Below are positions 6,895-8,571 of a stretch of 8,571 nucleotides of DNA, piece by piece. A program made the translations under genes and the position numbers. How positions within the stretch are numbered: the stretch's first letter is position 1; each line of letters starts with the position of its first letter. Origin of the DNA: JAAZHN01 sp964605575 (GTDB lineage: Bacteria > Bacillota_I > Bacilli_A > RF39 > UBA660). The stretch is from contig CAZSDG010000040.1 of assembly GCA_964605575.1 (NCBI GenBank), positions 1 to 8,571 of the forward strand, read 5' to 3'. The notes under the pieces were generated by a model. It had not been told where the DNA came from, made no database searches, and was given only the letters and a program-made list of their open reading frames with translations.

Positions 6895-6922
6895 TTGACA
6901 ATTAGATAAATATCTATATACT
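6895..6922 (+). promoter_or_regulatory. Sigma-A-type promoter for the surface operon
   Basis: A perfect -35 TTGACA (6895-6900) is followed after 16 bp by TATACT (6917-6922), one base off the TATAAT consensus. An alternating A/T tract (about 6875-6890) just upstream could act as an UP element. Transcription would start near 6929, giving a leader of about 50 nt before the ATG at 6980. The position right after a terminator and before a new gene pair supports function. Confidence 0.75.
6903..6916. promoter_or_regulatory. Inverted repeat filling the promoter spacer (possible operator)
   Basis: TAGATA-AA-TATCTA is a perfect 6+6 inverted repeat with a 2-bp centre. It lies two bases after the -35 box and directly abuts the -10 box. 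A dimeric repressor bound here would block RNA polymerase. The sequence is AT-rich, so chance is a real alternative, and no regulator gene is visible in the window. Confidence 0.35.
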
Positions 6923-6933
6923 AATAAAATAAC

Positions 6934-6951
6934 AAGGCCAAATATGGTTTT
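6934..6951 (+). other. Possible hairpin in the 5' leader
   Basis: AAGGCCA (6934-6940) can pair in RNA with UGGUUUU (6945-6951) across the loop AAUA, giving seven pairs of which two are G-U. It would sit within the first bases of the predicted transcript. It has no T tract of its own and resembles no riboswitch that I recognise. It may stabilise the mRNA 5' end or be incidental. Confidence 0.25.
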
Positions 6952-6963
6952 AAGATAAATATA

Positions 6964-6973
6964 GGGGAGGTGG
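6964..6973 (+). promoter_or_regulatory. Very strong ribosome binding site for the small membrane protein gene
   Basis: GGGGAGGTGG contains GGAGGTG, complementary to the 16S rRNA 3' end over a long stretch. Its GGAGG core lies nine bases before ATG 6980. It is the strongest-looking site in the window apart from that of rpe, and it supports the 84-codon gene being real and well translated. Confidence 0.7.
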
Positions 6974-6979
6974 AAGTTA

Positions 6980-7234
6980 ATGATCAAAAAAATACTTAAT
7001 GTAGCATTTTGGGTCATTTTTTCTGTTGTGTTTGTCATCTGGGTAGTAGATTTTGTTTTAACACAAACTGGAAAAGATCCAATATTTTGTCTAAAAAAAG
7101 TAACTCATCAATATGAAGATGGCAAAGTAGATGAGTGTACTGGTCTTGGTTATAGAATCTATAACTATGATCGAAAATCATTACCAAAGGGTGTTGATTT
7201 TGCCCCGATATTCGTAAAAATGCGAATAAAATAA
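6980..7234 (+). CDS. Uncharacterised 84-residue single-pass membrane protein
   Basis: I do not recognise this protein. It starts with MIKK and then has one hydrophobic helix (about residues 5-27, rich in V, F, I and W). By the positive-inside rule the N terminus is cytoplasmic and the tail of about 57 residues is outside. The tail has two cysteines (C37 and C53), an acidic middle and the segment CTGLGYRIYNYDRKSL (53-68), and it ends in basic KMRIK. The ordered Gly/Tyr/Cys pattern looks like a folded, conserved small domain rather than random sequence. The helix has no lipobox and no obvious signal-peptidase I site. Support for a real gene comes from its own strong promoter, the near-perfect ribosome site and a 16-nt gap to the secreted mosaic protein gene. 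These suggest co-expression and possibly a joint role at the cell surface. No function can be assigned. Confidence 0.8.
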   Translation: MIKKILNVAFWVIFSVVFVIWVVDFVLTQTGKDPIFCLKKVTHQYEDGKVDECTGLGYRIYNYDRKSLPKGVDFAPIFVKMRIK

Positions 7235-7250
7235 GAAAGGAAAGAAAAGT

Positions 7251-8571
7251 ATGAGAAGAAATAAAAAGAAAATCATTGCAATATTATTATTTCTATTTAT
7301 GAGTTTAATCATGTTTGCTGCAGCTAATCCTTCAGGTGAAATCGAAGGCCTATTAGATGCTAAGCCAACAATAAACTTAGATGATAATAATAAATATTCA
7401 ATGGAAGTATTTGATGCTATTCCTAAATTCAATGCTAGTGCTAAAGATGCTGCTGGTAATGATTTAAAAGTAGATATCACATATAATATTGATAATGAAG
7501 TAATCGGTAAATATGAAGTTACATTTAAAACTGAAGATACAAACGGTAATGTAACTGAAGTTACTGAAGATTTTTTTGTTAGAGATACAACTCCACCAGT
7601 TATCACTTTAATTGGTAGGGCTCTAATTAAAAGATTACATGGTAAAGAAACCTATACTGATGAAAGAGCAAGAGTAACAGATAATTATGATCCAACAAGA
7701 ATAATTAATGGAACCGTTTCTGGTGATCCATTTGCAGTTGGCTATTATTATCTACTTTATAATGCTCAAGACTCATCAGGAAATAGAGCAAGACAAGTAA
7801 CTAGAACTATCAAGATGTTAGCACCAGGTGCTGATGAAGATGGCGATGGTTATACAAATGAAGAAGAATATAATGAAGGCACCGATTACGATGATCCAAA
7901 TAGTCATCCAGATTGGAAATGGACTATTACATTTGATTCAGATGGTGGATCAACAGTTCCTAATTTAGTTGTTAATCATAATCAAACAGCAACTAAACCA
8001 ACCAATCCAACAAAAGTAGGATATACATTTGTTAATTGGTTATTAGGTGATGCTCCATTTGACTTTAATACAAAAATCAAACAAAATTATACTTTAAAAG
8101 CAACTTGGACTGAAAATACAGATACAAAATATAAAGTAAATCACTATCTTGAAAATATTTCAGATTCTAATTATACATTATTAGAAACAGAAGATAAAAC
8201 AGGAACAACAGGCCAAACTACAGCAACCTTAGCAAAAACAATCATTGGATTTACTCCACTTGCAATAACTGAAAAATCAATCAATGCTGATGGTTCAACA
8301 GTTATTAATGTTTACTACAATAGAAACTTACATAAAGTTACATATAAGATTACTGGCATAATAGATCCAAATAATACCTATAATGTAACTGATAATGTAA
8401 AATTTGGTGCAACATTAACAGAGTTAGCTAAACCAACAAAAGCTGGTTATAAATTTAATGGCTGGTTAGGATTTGTTCCAACAATGCCAAATAACAACGT
8501 AGAAATAACAGGAAGCTATGAAATAGATGCAACACAATTTGTAAAAGTAACATTTGCTAAAGGAGATCATG
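7251..8571 (+). CDS. Secreted multidomain surface protein with Ig-like, calcium-loop, InlB-type and MucBP-like domains (3' truncated)
   Basis: The frame is open from ATG 7251 to the window edge (440 full codons, no stop), so the anchor and C terminus are missing. A Sec signal peptide (basic MRRNKKK, hydrophobic 8-22, likely cleavage after A23-A-A25) leads to two beta-sandwich DUF5011/Ig-like units. The first spans about 38-111. The second, about 112-190, opens with the typical DTTPPVITL and contains NAQDSSGN. A calcium-type linker follows (D195-x-D197-x-D199-G, E206, as in bacterial TSP3 repeats). Next come an InlB B-repeat/Listeria-Bacteroides unit (about 224-288, ITFDSDGGS, GYTFVNW, KATW), a MucBP-like unit (about 293-359, YKVNHYLEN, GSTVINVYYNRN) and a second InlB-like unit (about 361-428, AGYKFNGW). 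A new unit starts at KVTFAKGDH. This architecture is typical of Gram-positive adhesins or wall proteins. The ligand is unknown. The ribosome site is AAAGGA at 7236-7241. Confidence 0.87.
   Translation, partial: MRRNKKKIIAILLFLFMSLIMFAAANPSGEIEGLLDAKPTINLDDNNKYSMEVFDAIPKFNASAKDAAGNDLKVDITYNIDNEVIGKYEVTFKTEDTNGNVTEVTEDFFVRDTTPPVITLIGRALIKRLHGKETYTDERARVTDNYDPTRIINGTVSGDPFAVGYYYLLYNAQDSSGNRARQVTRTIKMLAPGADEDGDGYTNEEEYNEGTDYDDPNSHPDWKWTITFDSDGGSTVPNLVVNHNQTATKPTNPTKVGYTFVNWLLGDAPFDFNTKIKQNYTLKATWTENTDTKYKVNHYLENISDSNYTLLETEDKTGTTGQTTATLAKTIIGFTPLAITEKSINADGSTVINVYYNRNLHKVTYKITGIIDPNNTYNVTDNVKFGATLTELAKPTKAGYKFNGWLGFVPTMPNNNVEITGSYEIDATQFVKVTFAKGDH

Noticed and set aside
6790..7038. Minus-strand open frame across the nth end, terminator and promoter region
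   Set aside because: Its translation is low-complexity (Ile/Tyr/Asn/Leu-rich), and it runs through the terminator and promoter into the antisense of the small membrane protein gene. The plus-strand signals explain the region better.
7181..7606. Minus-strand open frame opposite the start of the surface protein
   Set aside because: The plus strand encodes a signal peptide and recognisable Ig-like domains here. The minus translation is Ser/Leu/Ile-rich with no motif.
7833..7868. Dockerin/cellulosome interpretation of the DxDxDG motif
   Set aside because: Only one loop is present and it lacks the paired dockerin repeat. The following GTDxxDPxSxP-like sequence matches a TSP3-like linker in surface proteins.
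1..8571. CRISPR array, tRNA/rRNA genes, insertion sequence or toxin-antitoxin/defence system
   Set aside because: I found no regularly spaced repeats, cloverleaf-like sequences, transposase motifs or nuclease/toxin motifs. The window is filled by the genes listed.

Overview
The window comes from an AT-rich (about 30 % G+C by eye), gene-dense Gram-positive-type genome, all on the + strand. The gene order rlmN - PP2C phosphatase - PASTA kinase - rsgA - rpe matches the Bacillus subtilis yloN-prpC-prkC-rsgA-rpe order. Shine-Dalgarno sites are strong, genes overlap at ATGA junctions, and a classical TTGACA/TATACT promoter is visible. TGA is used as a stop at three gene ends and Trp is encoded by TGG, so this is standard code 11, not the Mycoplasma code. 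I infer a Bacilli-like Bacillota: an Acholeplasma-, Erysipelotrichales- or RF39-type lineage would fit. The species cannot be fixed from the sequence.

Positions 1-6830 form one compact housekeeping run. It holds the 3' half of rlmN (23S rRNA/tRNA adenine-C2 methyltransferase), prpC (phosphoprotein phosphatase), prkC (membrane Ser/Thr kinase with three PASTA domains), rsgA (ribosome-assembly GTPase), rpe (ribulose-phosphate epimerase), cca (tRNA nucleotidyltransferase), dnaD (primosome protein) and nth (endonuclease III). Neighbours overlap or lie within 11 nt of each other, so the run is probably one transcript whose promoter lies upstream of the window. It combines ribosome/tRNA maintenance, a cell-wall-sensing phosphorylation switch and DNA replication/repair. 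thiN, which follows rpe in B. subtilis, is absent, and cca-dnaD-nth follow instead. An intrinsic terminator built over the nth stop codon ends the run.

Positions 6831-6979 are the only real intergenic gap. It contains the terminator, an AT-rich upstream tract, a strong promoter whose spacer is filled by a perfect 6+6 inverted repeat, a short 5' leader with a possible hairpin, and a very strong ribosome binding site.

Positions 6980-8571 hold a probable two-gene surface operon. The first gene encodes an unrecognised 84-residue single-pass membrane protein with two cysteines on its predicted outer side. After 16 nt comes a secreted mosaic protein with a signal peptide, two Ig-like/DUF5011-like domains, a calcium-loop linker, an InlB-type (Listeria-Bacteroides) repeat, a MucBP-like domain and a further InlB-like repeat. 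It is still open at the window edge. This accessory pair, with its own possible operator, is the least explained part of the window. I saw no RNA genes, CRISPR arrays, insertion sequences or attachment sites.
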